Source of the DNA: Thalassotalea loyana
Lineage (GTDB): Bacteria > Pseudomonadota > Gammaproteobacteria > Enterobacterales > Alteromonadaceae
Reading direction: 5' to 3'
Length of the DNA: 64,000 nt
NCBI RefSeq assembly: GCF_030161435.1
Contig: NZ_BSSV01000003.1
Location: forward strand, 1-64,000
The notes under the pieces were generated by a model. It had not been told where the DNA came from and searched no databases. It saw only the letters and a list, made by a program, of their open reading frames with translations. Position numbers and translations under genes: made by a program. This document shows, one piece after another, positions 1-9,800 of the stretch. Numbering within the stretch: position 1 is the stretch's first letter; every line of letters begins with the position of its first letter.

Positions 1-156
1 CTTAAGTCTAAGCATTAAAATAAGCAACTCAATGGATAAGCGACTTAAAGGATAAACGACTTGGGGTCGTTTGTTCGCTCTTCTTAATTCAAGGGCTCCC
101 ACATCCAATTCTTCTTAAGTTTAAGCATTAAAATAAACAGCTTTATGGATAAGAGA
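1..156. repeat. Imperfect direct repeat, two ~43-bp copies
   Basis: Positions 1-43 and 114-156 share about 36 of 43 bases, beginning 'cttaagt' followed by 'taagcattaaaataa' and ending 'atggataag'. The left copy starts at the window edge, so more copies may lie outside. The whole 1-280 stretch holds no convincing gene. The function is unknown; it could be remnant non-coding DNA or a repeated regulatory element. Confidence 0.5.
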
Positions 157-280
157 TCTAAGGTCGTTGTTTTGCTACTCGTAATTTATCTAAGTTGACG
201 TGTTCTTTACTTTTAGATCAATGTTTATTTAAGTAACATACGTTGCAAAAACCACCGAAGCAAAATAACAGGACAAAATA

Positions 281-496
281 ATGATAAAACCAGGTCGATA
301 TCAACACTTTAAAGGTAACTATTATCAAGTTTTACATGTCGCAAAACATAGTGAAACTGAAGAGTATCATGTCGTATATCAACCATTATATGGTGAAAAA
401 GATATATGGATTAGACCTTTATCATTGTTTGATGAAACGATTACGCGAGATGGTAAAACAATAAAACGCTTCTGCTACATTGATCAAGGCGAATAG
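281..496 (+). CDS. DUF1653 family small protein
   Basis: This 71-residue protein matches the DUF1653 family over its whole length. The opening 'GRYQHFKGNYYQV', the central 'AKHSETEEYHVVYQPLYG' and the later 'WIRPLSLF' are the family's hallmark blocks. The family's function is unknown and the protein is predicted cytosolic. An AGGA Shine-Dalgarno sequence sits 7 bases before the ATG. It converges on the oxidoreductase gene with only 2 bp between the stop codons, so neither gene has room for its own terminator there. Confidence 0.85.
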   Translation: MIKPGRYQHFKGNYYQVLHVAKHSETEEYHVVYQPLYGEKDIWIRPLSLFDETITRDGKTIKRFCYIDQGE

Positions 497-498
497 TA

Positions 499-1470
499 TT
501 AATTTAGCGTTAAAACGACCTTTCCTACCGATTGATTTTCAGCAAGCAGCTCGTGTGCTTGTTCAACACAGTTCCAGTCAAACGCTTTATATATAGTCGG
601 CTTTAGAGAATTAGATGACGATAATAAATGTCCAAACTGGTCGTTTAAGCGCGCGATCAGTGATGCTTTATAATCATCGGTTCGGTTTCGTAGAGTCGAT
701 GCGTGAATTGATACTCTCTTTTGTAGCATCTTTGCTATATCAAGTTTCTGAACAAACCTACCACCGAGTATTGAAAGGATTACAATGTGGCCATCAGGGC
801 TCATGACACTTAGGTTACGATTCACGTAATCGCCTGCAACAACATCGACTACAACATGAAAGAAGGTATTTAATTCCTTGCAAACAGAAACGAAATCTTG
901 ATTTTTATAATTAATCGCTACATCAGCACCCAATTCTATACAAGTTTTACATTTTTCTTCGGTTGAAGCTGTCACAACAACGTGGCAACCAATGGCTTTA
1001 GCTAATGAAATAGCGGCTGTCCCCACTCCACTTGCTCCGGCGTGAATAAGCACCTTTTGTCCAGTTTGAAGTCTTCCATAATCAAACAATGCCTGAAAAG
1101 CGGTAACGAAGGTTTCCATAAACCCACCGCCATCGATTATAGAGTAATCATCAGGGAGCGGCAGTACATGGCGAGCATCAACATTAACGTATTCTGCATA
1201 ACCACCACCAGATAGTAATGCCATCACCGAATCACCAACCTCTACTCCCTTTACATTTTCCCCTATGCTTACAACTTCACCACAAACCTCTAGCCCCAAA
1301 ATAGATGAAGAACCTTTCGGAGGTGGGTATTTGCCAGCCTTTTGTAATAAGTCGGCGCGATTAACGCCTGCAGCTTTTACTTTGATAAGGCACTCATTAC
1401 TGGAAACTGATGGTGGATTTGTAGTGTCAAACACTAACGTTTGATCATCCTGAACATTAATATAACGCAC
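499..1470 (-). CDS. NAD(P)H quinone oxidoreductase, PIG3-type MDR family
   Basis: This 323-residue protein belongs to the zinc-independent quinone oxidoreductase branch of the medium-chain dehydrogenase/reductase superfamily. Residues about 1-125 form the GroES-like domain, including the PIG3-type block 'NRADLLQKAGKYPPP' at 37-51. The nucleotide-binding motif 'HAGASGVG' is at 143-150 in the Rossmann domain. It is expected to reduce quinones or enones with NADPH in the cytosol; the physiological substrate is unknown. The start is GTG, one base after the acylphosphatase stop codon (TAG-C-GTG), so the two genes are almost certainly translated as a coupled pair. Confidence 0.85.
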   Translation of the reverse strand: MRYINVQDDQTLVFDTTNPPSVSSNECLIKVKAAGVNRADLLQKAGKYPPPKGSSSILGLEVCGEVVSIGENVKGVEVGDSVMALLSGGGYAEYVNVDARHVLPLPDDYSIIDGGGFMETFVTAFQALFDYGRLQTGQKVLIHAGASGVGTAAISLAKAIGCHVVVTASTEEKCKTCIELGADVAINYKNQDFVSVCKELNTFFHVVVDVVAGDYVNRNLSVMSPDGHIVILSILGGRFVQKLDIAKMLQKRVSIHASTLRNRTDDYKASLIARLNDQFGHLLSSSNSLKPTIYKAFDWNCVEQAHELLAENQSVGKVVLTLN

Positions 1471-1471
1471 G

Positions 1472-1741
1472 CTAAACTATAGAAAAGTGATTAAAGTCTT
1501 GCCATTCTACCTCTTTAACTTCAACATTTTCTACTTGTGAGTATTCAGATCCTGTTTCAAGCCAAGCAGTTAGCTTATCAACATTATCTCTATCACCACA
1601 CGCAAGTACTTCAACAGAGCCATCAGACAGGTTTTTTACATAACCGCTAATGGCAAGATCAATCGCCTGCTCTTGGGTTGATGCTCTAAAGTATACTCCT
1701 TGCACCTTCCCGGTGACCTTCGCTAAACAGCATACTCTCAT
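1472..1741 (-). CDS. acyP: Acylphosphatase
   Basis: An 89-residue acylphosphatase, full length for the family, which hydrolyses carboxyl-phosphate bonds such as acetyl phosphate or 1,3-bisphosphoglycerate. The two catalytic residues are visible: Arg19 in '[12 protein letters not shown]' and Asn37 in '[13 protein letters not shown]'. The ATG has a strong AGGAG sequence 9 bases upstream. It is the first gene of a two-gene unit with the downstream quinone oxidoreductase. The region to its right (1742-1833) serves as a divergent promoter region shared with rlmI. Confidence 0.92.
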   Translation of the reverse strand: MRVCCLAKVTGKVQGVYFRASTQEQAIDLAISGYVKNLSDGSVEVLACGDRDNVDKLTAWLETGSEYSQVENVEVKEVEWQDFNHFSIV

Positions 1742-1833
1742 ACAAATATCTCCTATTTGTTTTCAATCATTGCGCCACAGCTACGCAATACATTAAAATT
1801 GGTTTTATTGTAATTTTTATTAAGTATAGGCTG

Positions 1834-3024
1834 ATGTCAGCAAAAATTTATTTAAATATTGGCAGAGAAAAATCATTAAAAAGAAAGCACCCATGGGTAT
1901 TTTCCAAAGCAATCAGTAAAATAAAGGGAAAACCTTTATCGGGTGAAACGGTTGATATCCTTGACGCAAAAGGTAATTGGTTGGCGTGTGGAGCTTACTC
2001 AGAGCAATCACAAATACGTGTTCGTGTCTGGAGTTTTGATCAAAATCAGACCATAGATCGTAATTTTTTCTTACAAAAACTTAGCAATGCGCAATCAAGA
2101 CGAGATTACTTTATTGCTGAAGGTGAATTAACAGGCTACCGACTAATCGCTGGTGAATCTGATGGCATGCCAGGTGTAACAATCGATGTGTATGACAATA
2201 TTATCGTTTGTCAGTTATTAAGTGCAGGTGCTGATTATCAGCGCCATATTATTGTTGACTGTTTAAAAGAGCTATATCCAGACTACTATATTTATGAAAG
2301 AAGCGATGTAGACGTCAGAAAAAAAGAGGGATTAGAACTCGTTACCGGTTGGTTAACAGAGCCTGCCCCCTCACCAGAAGTCATTATTAATGAACATGGT
2401 ATAAAAATACTCGTTAACGTAGAAACAGGACATAAGACTGGCTTTTACCTAGATCAACGAATCGCTCGTTTAACGGCAGGAAGCTATGCTAAAGATAAAG
2501 CCGTGCTTAATTGTTTCTCTTACACGGGTACATTTGCACTGCATTGTGCCGCAAATGGCGCTAAATCAGTAACTAACGTAGACGTATCAGAGACCGCACT
2601 TAACCTTGCTCAGCGTAACTTAGAGATTAATGATTTAGGAAATGCCCCAGTCGAGCATGTAAAACAAGATGTGTTCAAATTATTAAGGTAGTACAAAGAA
2701 GAAGGCAAACGATTTGACATGATCATCCTAGATCCACCAAAGTTTGTTGATTCAAAGGCTGCACTTACTCGGGCCTGTCGTGGGTATAAAGATATCAATA
2801 TGATCGCAATGCAGTTACTTAACCCAGGTGGGATGTTGCTAACCTTTTCTTGCTCAGGGTTACTCGATGCCGGCTTATTTCAAAAAGTCGTGGCAGATGC
2901 AGCATTAGATGCAAATAAAGAAGTGCATATTGTTGAACGAACACAACAAGCTCATGATCACCCTATTTCTTCAAATTACCCTGAAGGATTCTACTTAAAA
3001 GGTCTTGTTTGCCAAGTTTCTTAG
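1834..3024 (+). pseudogene. rlmI: 23S rRNA m5C1962 methyltransferase RlmI, interrupted by in-frame TAG
   Basis: Read through, the frame encodes 396 residues, the length of E. coli RlmI, and aligns from the PUA-like N-terminus ('HPWVFSKAI') to the C-terminus ('[11 protein letters not shown]'). Codon 286 (2689-2691) is TAG, in the same frame as both halves, between 'VFKLLR' and '[17 protein letters not shown]'. RlmI methylates C1962 of 23S rRNA. The SAM-binding region ('[18 protein letters not shown]') is before the stop. The DPPK motif (from 2731) and the catalytic-cysteine motif 'TFSCSG' are after it. Termination would therefore give a 285-residue protein without its catalytic half. No frameshift or other lesion is visible, so the mutation is recent, a sequencing error, or a read-through site. 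Confidence 0.85.
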
Positions 3025-4153
3025 TCGCATAAGAATCTACTTGGGTCTTAGTACAAGCCGTTTTCTCATTGAACATAGAAAACGGCTTGTATGTTTTGGT
3101 AACGAAAGTATTAATATCAAACAAAACACTGTTTTGATGAGTAACAGAGAAGCGGGCAAAGTCAAACGCTTCAATTGCCTTCGAGTCGGTGTTTCTCCAA
3201 AAATCAGTTAAGTTATGTAGAGTACTCGATTGAAAAATATCGACTTCACGATACATCTCACATGCAGACAACGCTTTATTGTCATAATCGAATAGCATGA
3301 CAAGCGCTTTCGCCCCAAGAGATACATGGCCGCCATAAGAAACATCGATGCTATTTAGCGCTAATGCCCGATCCCAATTGATTCCGCCAATGGTTACTTC
3401 ATGCTCAAGATTTCCTTCATCGATAGCTTTTTTTGCGCCTAATGCCATTGGGTCATTGGACGCCCAAACTAAATCAATCCTGTGGCGCTTTATTAGCCCT
3501 TTAACCTTCAAGTACGCCTCTTCCTCCGACCAATTTCCAACAGGGTTATCAACTAATAAAACGCCTTCGTTTTCATGTAAAAAGGTGCTTAGTCCATTAA
3601 ACCTATCTGTTGCCGCGCTTGATTGATAGTCCCCCCGCAACGCTAATAAGGTATAGCTACCTTTTTTGACTTTTGCTTTGTGGATAGTGACTATCTCTTG
3701 GGCTAGCTTTTTGCCAACGGTAAAGTTATTTGGGATGGCATGTCCTATGATCAGGCTTTTCATTAGAGGTGTAAATGAATTGAGTTCTTGTTGACTAAAG
3801 CCATTTAACAGAGTGAATATGGGCAAATTATAAGGCGCAATAGCTTTAACAAGCTCTTTGCCTACGCCTTTTTCATTAACAATAATGACGTAATTAGGAG
3901 AATGAGAGTTCACCGTGTGTGCAAGTTGCTTCATTAAGATATGATCTCTTTCAGCATATAAAGAAACCAATTCAATATCCAAATCATTAGCCGCAGCTTG
4001 CATAAATCGGTTAACACTTGACCAAAAAGTGCCGGTAGAGTCTTCTACAGGGTGGCCAGGGTTGATAAACACAACTTTGAAATTGCCCGCAAACACATGT
4101 TCGTTCGCAAGCACTGAATACACGAATAAAAGACAAGCTAGAAACTTCTTCAT
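2963..4153 (-). CDS. Periplasmic sugar-type substrate-binding protein
   Basis: This 396-residue protein has an N-terminal signal peptide ('[23 protein letters not shown]') followed by a type 1 periplasmic-binding fold related to ABC sugar-binding proteins and LacI effector domains. Typical segments are '[14 protein letters not shown]' at the first strand, 'YVIIVNEKG', 'TDRFNGL' and '[17 protein letters not shown]'. It should bind a small ligand in the periplasm. No permease or ATPase gene is adjacent, so it may serve a chemoreceptor or sensor encoded elsewhere rather than transport. The last 20 or so codons overlap the 3' end of rlmI by 62 bp, and the frame runs through the rlmI terminator hairpin. 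The natural stop may therefore have been lost. Confidence 0.75.
   Translation of the reverse strand: MKKFLACLLFVYSVLANEHVFAGNFKVVFINPGHPVEDSTGTFWSSVNRFMQAAANDLDIELVSLYAERDHILMKQLAHTVNSHSPNYVIIVNEKGVGKELVKAIAPYNLPIFTLLNGFSQQELNSFTPLMKSLIIGHAIPNNFTVGKKLAQEIVTIHKAKVKKGSYTLLALRGDYQSSAATDRFNGLSTFLHENEGVLLVDNPVGNWSEEEAYLKVKGLIKRHRIDLVWASNDPMALGAKKAIDEGNLEHEVTIGGINWDRALALNSIDVSYGGHVSLGAKALVMLFDYDNKALSACEMYREVDIFQSSTLHNLTDFWRNTDSKAIEAFDFARFSVTHQNSVLFDINTFVTKTYKPFSMFNEKTACTKTQVDSYATKKLGKQDLLSRILQGNLKK
3052..3091 (+). terminator. Rho-independent terminator of rlmI
   Basis: A perfect 15-bp inverted repeat (3052-3066 and 3077-3091) with a 10-base loop lies 27 bp after the rlmI stop. It is followed by 'tgtttt' on the plus strand. 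The hairpin lies inside the 3' end of the convergent binding-protein gene and so also encodes amino acids there. The minus side lacks a T-run, so it probably terminates only the plus transcript efficiently. Confidence 0.7.
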
Positions 4154-4221
4154 ACCTTTAGCCTAGTTCATATCAACGAAAAGCAGAAGTTAGAAGATGA
4201 GTATTTCTCGTCTGAAACTGA

Positions 4222-4815
4222 CTAAGATTGGTATCTGGCAAGGAATAATTCGACGGTCTGTTCGACGAGATATGCAGTTTGCGCTGTGTCTGGAACGTCA
4301 AAACCATATAATCGAGGGTAAAAAATATGTGATTTCAGCTGAAAAACAAATTGAGACACCGCTAATTCCATATCATCTATTTTAAGTTTATTCGCACGAC
4401 ATGCCGTTTGCAGAAAGTTCTCTAAATATATTTGGCACCCGACTTTACTGGCACTTAATTGCTTGGCCAAATCAGGTTGTTGAAGCATTTGTAAAAACGC
4501 TATTTTTGCGCCGCGAATAAAAGGAGCCGATGACATCAGCTCACATTCTTTTTCTGCAATATGAATCAATTGAGCTTTTATTGGTAGGCTATCGTCATAA
4601 TCAATGACGTCTGTGGTTTCTAGGGAGGTTTTCATTCGCGTAATGATCGCAAAAAACAATAACTCTTTGGTTTCAAAATGATTATAGACGGTACGCTTTG
4701 ACACTGACGCAGCTTTGGCGACATTGTCCATACTCGTGTGCTCAACACCGTGCGTATAAAATAACTGCTCTGCGGCATCTAGGATGTCTAGCCGTTTTTG
4801 TTCCGATAACTTCAT
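4222..4815 (-). CDS. TetR/AcrR family transcriptional repressor
   Basis: The N-terminal helix-turn-helix domain is clear: 'ILDAAEQLFYTHGVEHTSMDNVAKAASVSKRTVYNHFETKELLF' is the TetR signature in short overlapping blocks. The C-terminal ligand-binding domain is divergent. I place the start at the ATG at 4815 because GAGG lies 5 bases before it; an in-frame ATG 12 codons earlier has no ribosome-binding site. It is divergent from the lipoprotein hydrolase gene at 4938, and the shared region has a palindrome suited to a TetR dimer. It therefore probably represses itself and that gene. Confidence 0.85.
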   Translation of the reverse strand: MKLSEQKRLDILDAAEQLFYTHGVEHTSMDNVAKAASVSKRTVYNHFETKELLFFAIITRMKTSLETTDVIDYDDSLPIKAQLIHIAEKECELMSSAPFIRGAKIAFLQMLQQPDLAKQLSASKVGCQIYLENFLQTACRANKLKIDDMELAVSQFVFQLKSHIFYPRLYGFDVPDTAQTAYLVEQTVELFLARYQS

Positions 4816-4865
4816 GAAAACCTCACTATATTCCCGTCCATTATATGACATAAAAATTTAAAAGT

Positions 4866-4919
4866 GCACTACCTAGTTTACTTTTTAAATAATAAATGAG
4901 AAACTACACCGTGTAGTTT
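4866..4919. promoter_or_regulatory. Probable TetR operator between divergent genes
   Basis: A perfect palindrome at 4901-4919 has 9-bp arms ('AAACTACAC' and 'GTGTAGTTT') around one central base. The right arm is part of 'tagtttacttttaaa', which is repeated at 4874-4889 in the form 'tagtttactttttaaa', giving a second partial site 40 bp away. Both lie between the TetR gene and the hydrolase gene, 19 bp or more before the hydrolase ATG, as expected for repression of both promoters. Confidence 0.65.
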
Positions 4920-4937
4920 ACTTTTAAAGAACGAACA

Positions 4938-6074
4938 ATGAACAAATTCCATTGGCTTAGTATTTTAGTTATCACTTTATTTATAGGAGCTTGCACAGTG
5001 AACAATCAACTAGCGAGTAAAAGCAATGTACAACAACCATCTAACAGTATTTTTCACGAAGGTAAGTTTTACAACAATGATCCAATGGAGCCAAATACGT
5101 TAGGTAAACTTGGCAATATCATCATTCGATACTTCACAGATAAAAGTGCTGATGCTACCCCTAAACAAACTATTCCAGTTGAGCAAATTACTGAAAAAAC
5201 TTTAGATGCACTTAGTGATGACCAAATCCATGTCGTTAAATTAGGTCATTCATCAATATTATTAAAAGTGTATGGTGAATACTGGTTATTGGATCCGGTA
5301 TTTAGTAAACGGGCTTCCCCCTTCTCTTTCATGGGCCCTAAACGATTCCATCAGGCGCCAATTTCAATAAACGAGTTGCCTGCTATAGATAAAGTATTGA
5401 TTTCGCATAATCATTACGATCACTTAGATAAAGCCAGCGTCAAAACACTCGCAGCAAAAACTAAAGCCTTCTTAGTTCCTTTGGGCGTGGGCGAAGATTT
5501 AAAGTCTTGGGGAATAAAATCTGAGCAAATTAAAGAGTTTGATTGGTGGCAAGAAGAAGAAATAAACCAAGGTTTTGTAGCATTTACGCCTACTCAGCAT
5601 TTCTCTGGACGTTCACTGACAGATGGCAACAAAACGCTTTGGGGTTCATGGGTTATAAAATCTCATGGTGACAGTGTTTATTTCAGCGGTGATTCAGGCT
5701 ATTTCCCTGGTTTCAAAGATATCGGGAAGAAATATGGTCCATTTGACTTAACCATGATTGAAACCGGTGCTTACGACAAAGATTGGTCTGATATCCATAT
5801 GACACCAGAACAAAGTGTTCAAGCCCATATTGATGTTAAAGGAAAAGTGATGATGCCAATTCATAATGGCACTTTCGACCTTGCATTCCATGCTTGGTAT
5901 GAACCACTTGAGCGAGTTAATAATGCCGCTATCGATCACAATGTGACATTATTTACACCGATCGTCGGTAAGGTGCATCAAATAGATGGGGACATGTCGT
6001 CAACACTTTGGTGGCGGGAGTTATTAAAATTAAACGAATCAACACTAGCCTATGCGTTAAACAATTTAAAATAG
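4938..6074 (+). CDS. Outer-membrane-type lipoprotein, metallo-beta-lactamase-fold hydrolase (NAPE-PLD/UlaG-like)
   Basis: This 378-residue protein begins with a lipoprotein signal; the lipobox 'IGAC' puts the acylated cysteine at residue 19. The rest is a metallo-beta-lactamase fold of the Lactamase_B_2 group, related to N-acyl-phosphatidylethanolamine phospholipase D and UlaG-type enzymes. The metal motif HxHxDH is 'HNHYDH' at 157-162; further ligand regions are 'YFSGDSGYF' and 'PIHNGTF'. It is probably a membrane-attached periplasmic hydrolase of phosphodiester or lipid-like substrates; the substrate cannot be read from sequence. It is divergent from the TetR gene, which suggests induction by a small molecule. 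Confidence 0.82.
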   Translation: MNKFHWLSILVITLFIGACTVNNQLASKSNVQQPSNSIFHEGKFYNNDPMEPNTLGKLGNIIIRYFTDKSADATPKQTIPVEQITEKTLDALSDDQIHVVKLGHSSILLKVYGEYWLLDPVFSKRASPFSFMGPKRFHQAPISINELPAIDKVLISHNHYDHLDKASVKTLAAKTKAFLVPLGVGEDLKSWGIKSEQIKEFDWWQEEEINQGFVAFTPTQHFSGRSLTDGNKTLWGSWVIKSHGDSVYFSGDSGYFPGFKDIGKKYGPFDLTMIETGAYDKDWSDIHMTPEQSVQAHIDVKGKVMMPIHNGTFDLAFHAWYEPLERVNNAAIDHNVTLFTPIVGKVHQIDGDMSSTLWWRELLKLNESTLAYALNNLK

Positions 6075-6098
6075 AAACCGAAATCACCTAGAAATTAG

Positions 6099-6137
6099 AG
6101 CCAATATTGACATAATGCGCGATATTGGCTTTTAGCT
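6099..6137 (+). terminator. Terminator after the lipoprotein hydrolase gene
   Basis: A 9-bp perfect inverted repeat ('AGCCAATAT' 6099-6107 and 'ATATTGGCT' 6122-6130) is followed by 'tttagctttt'. It lies 24 bp after the hydrolase stop and touches the end of the convergent small gene at 6132. Confidence 0.65.
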
Positions 6138-6332
6138 TTTACAAGTAAATGACGTTGTTGTAACTGACTTTACGTTGCCTTCACCACACTGCTCTACCGC
6201 CAATTTTGCATTCGCTTCAACTTGGTGGGAATCAGAAAAGTTATCTAAAACTGCAAAGATAACAAATGCAAAAAAGATGATGCCAACAATTAGATGATAA
6301 TTATCGGTGCCTAAAATAGATTTCTCTGACAA
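6132..6332 (-). CDS. Hypothetical single-pass membrane protein
   Basis: A 66-residue protein that I do not recognise. One hydrophobic segment ('YHLIVGIIFFAFVIFAVL', about residues 12-29) should span the inner membrane. The short tail has two cysteines ('VEQCGEG' and 'SFTCKS'). The start is TTG with 'AGGGAC' about 8 bases upstream, which weakens the call. The 6333-6466 stretch before it holds nothing I recognise. Confidence 0.5.
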   Translation of the reverse strand: MSEKSILGTDNYHLIVGIIFFAFVIFAVLDNFSDSHQVEANAKLAVEQCGEGNVKSVTTTSFTCKS

Positions 6333-6466
6333 AATTAACGTCCCTATTAATTCATTAAATATGATCGCTCGCAGGCTTTAACCGTTACCAAAACACATGG
6401 ACTCGTGTTCTCGTCAAGACCTAGTGTCTATAGTATGTGTAAAAGGAAAAAATATAGTGACTGTCG

Positions 6467-6766
6467 CTAGTCCATTTCGGTTATTTCAATGCCGATAAGA
6501 TAGCAATCAGGTCCTTCTTCCGTAATTCTAACGACTTTACCTTTCGCATCAAACGCATGAACGCCATTTGAAGAAGAATCCACACCAACTTTAACCCGTG
6601 TACCAATTTCCATTGGACTAGATAATTCTATTGCCATTCCTGTTGCGCTCAGATCACGACAGGCAGCCAATACTACTTGGTTTACTTCGTCATCAACTAC
6701 CGTGACATTAACCATGCTATTTACCATCATGCGATAAAAACCACGCTTATCATCAAAATTGATCAT
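6467..6766 (-). CDS. PilZ domain protein, probable c-di-GMP receptor
   Basis: A 99-residue stand-alone PilZ domain. Both c-di-GMP-binding elements are present: RxxxR at residues 8-12 ('RGFYR') and DxSxxG at 38-43 ('DLSATG'). Stand-alone PilZ proteins act as cytosolic receptors that pass the c-di-GMP signal to a partner such as motility or polysaccharide machinery; the partner here is unknown. The ATG has GGAG 5 bases upstream. No diguanylate cyclase or motility gene lies next to it. Confidence 0.88.
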   Translation of the reverse strand: MINFDDKRGFYRMMVNSMVNVTVVDDEVNQVVLAACRDLSATGMAIELSSPMEIGTRVKVGVDSSSNGVHAFDAKGKVVRITEEGPDCYLIGIEITEMD

Positions 6767-6864
6767 TGCTACTCCATAAAAGATGATTCAAATTTGTCCA
6801 TTCTTTTATAGCGATTTGCTTATTAACTGTCAATTAAACAAATTTTACTCAAAGAATAAGCAGC

Positions 6865-9800
6865 CTAATTAAATTCTTTTAAATGATTCAAAATTCGCTT
6901 AACCGAAATTGGATATGCTGTTCTTAAATTCTGTGCAAACAAAGACACACGCAGCTCCTCAATCATCCATCGAGTTTCTAATAAGTCTTTTGGTTTAGGT
7001 AAATCGCTACGCTGTTTAGATAGTAATTGCTGATAAGCATTCTCTGTTTTTTCAACTTCAAGCATTTTTAATCTATCTTGGTTAGGATCAATCGGTAATT
7101 TTTCCAACCGGCGTAAAATCGCATTTAAATAGCGAATCATGTCGTCCAATCGTTGAATTCCAGAAGCCGTAACGAAACCTTTAAACACCATCTTTGAAAC
7201 TTGTTCTTTAATATCACCATGGGCTTGAATCATACTTAAACCCATATTGCCTTTTAGCTTTTTACGAATATCATGACTCAACGCAAGGACTTGCTCGACT
7301 TTAATCGCTGCGCTTAATACATTATCGGCTATCTCGGTCCTGACAAAGTCCTTGGCACGATTAAAACTAGCCTCGTCTTGAGGAAGCTCAGGAAGTGATA
7401 ATAACAATGACTGACAAGCCGCTAAAATACAGTCATCGAGTAACTGACCGATAGAACCAAAAGGATTAAAATACATCCCTAACTTGGTTTTATTTGGCAA
7501 CTTTTCTTGCAAATACTTAACTGGAGACGGTGTATTTAACAAGATCAATCGGCTCATACCTTTAATCATTTCTTGTTGAGCCAATGATTCTTGTTCCATC
7601 AGTTCAATTGCAACAGATGTTTTATGGTCAACCAAAACAGGGAATGCCTTAATCGACATGTTTGCAATCTTTTTCTCATAAGAAGTAGGTAACGTCGAAA
7701 AGTCCCAAGTTGTAATGTCTTTTCTTTCAATACCTTTGTCGGCGACCTTCTTTATAGACGCTTTTACTTTGCCTTGTAATTTTGCTTGTAAATGAACTAA
7801 ATCCCGCCCCTGATCAAGGAGCTTACCTTTTTCGTTGAGCACCTTAAAATTCATCTTAAAATGGATAGGCAGTTCAACATGTTCAAAGCAATCTTCTGGT
7901 AACCGTATGCCACTCATGCGTAACAAATGTTTTGCTACCGCTGCGTTGATTGATAGTTCACCAGGTGAAATGGCATCAAAACATGCTTGTGCATAATTTG
8001 GCGCGGGCACAAAGTTTTTCCTCAAAGTCTTAGGTAGCCCTTTTATCATAGCTGTTATCAGCTCTAGGCGTAATGCAGGAATTAACCAATCAAACCCGTC
8101 TGCTTGAACCTGATTTAGTATCCCCACTGGAATATTGACACTAATACCGTCATCTGGATCACCAGGACTAAAGTGATAGGTTAACGGTAACGTGAGTCGG
8201 TCTTGCTTCCACGTATTAGGGTATTTATCTTTTGTGACTGCACTTTCGTCTTCATTCAATAGAAAAGATTTCGTAAAATGCAGTAGCTTCGAATTATTGT
8301 TGGATTCTTTTTTCCACCATGATAAAAAGCTCCGCTGACAGATAACGTGCTCAGGGATGCGTTCTGCAAAAAATTGGGCGAGCTGATACTCTTCGATTAA
8401 AAAGTTCTTTCGACGCGCTTTTTGCTCGAGCGTTTCGATTTCTGCAACGAGTGTTTTGTTATGTTTGACAAAATCGGCTTGAATCGTTGAATCACCATTA
8501 ACTAATGCTTCATTAATAAAGATTTCTCGACAAGTTTCAGGCTCTATTTGATTAAATACAACCTTGCGCTTTGGCACGATTACTAAGCCGTATAAGCTTA
8601 CTTGCTCGTATGCCATAACACAGCCACGCTTCTTTTCCCAATGCGGTTCGCTGTAGCTTTTTTTCAATAAATGTTTTGCAAGTGGTTCAATCCAAAGCGG
8701 ATCAATTTTACTCACCATTCTGGCGAATAACCTACTCGTTTCGACAAGTTCCGCTGCCATGATCCATTTAGGTGGTTTCTTCGCAAGCGCTGAGCCAGGA
8801 AAAACAAAGAACTTCGAGCCTCGAGCTCCTTTAAATTCTTTGTGCTCATCTAGCTGACCAATATGACTCAGCAAGCCAGATAATAACGACTGATGGATTA
8901 ACGCCAATTTGCTGTCATCTTCATAATCTACAAAGGTATATGATTGATGGATTTCTTTTAAGCTGATCTTTAACTGAGCAACAATATCCTGCCATTCGCG
9001 TATACGTATATATGAAAGGTACTCTTTTTGACAAAGCTTTCGGAACTGATTATTAGATAACGCTTTTTGTTGCTCACCGATGTAGCGCCACAAGTTTAAT
9101 AAACTCACAAAATCCGATTGCTTATCTTTAAATCGACTGTGTTTCTCATCTGCTGCTTGTTGTTTTTCATGCGGACGTTCACGTGGATCTTGAATACTTA
9201 ACGCACTAACAACAGTTACTACATCACCACTACAACCTAGCTCAGTTGATGTTAGTATCATTTTTGCCAATCGAGGATCAATTGGGAATTTCGATAATAA
9301 ACGCCCTACTTGCGTTAATTTTATTTGACCTTTTTGGCTTGAGACTGCAGCCAACTCTTCTAACAGTCGCATACCATCGTTTATGTTGCGATTATCAGGT
9401 GCTTGGACAAACGGAAAGTCACTAATATTACCGAGATCTAACGCTAACATTTGCAGGATTACGGTTGCTAAATTAGTTCTTAATATTTCGGGATCAGTAA
9501 ACTCAGGACGGCCTAAAAAGTCCTCTTCACTGTATAATCGAATACAGACACCTTCTGATACACGACCACAACGACCTGCACGTTGATTAGCACTAGCTTG
9601 TGAAATAGCCTCTATCGGTAAACGCTGCACTTTCGTTCGATAGCTATATCGAGAAATACGCGCCGTACCGGGATCAATTACATACTTTATGCCGGGTACC
9701 GTTAAGCTGGTCTCGGCGACATTAGTTGCGAGTACAATATTTCTGCCAGTATGAGGCGCAAAAATTCTATTTTGCTCTTGAACAGTCAATCGAGAATATA

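Noticed and set aside
615-806. Plus-strand frame inside the oxidoreductase gene
   Set aside because: It is antisense to a well-supported MDR protein and has no family features.
4197-4385. Plus-strand frame over the end of the TetR gene
   Set aside because: It is mostly antisense to the TetR regulator and lacks a ribosome-binding site or recognisable motif.
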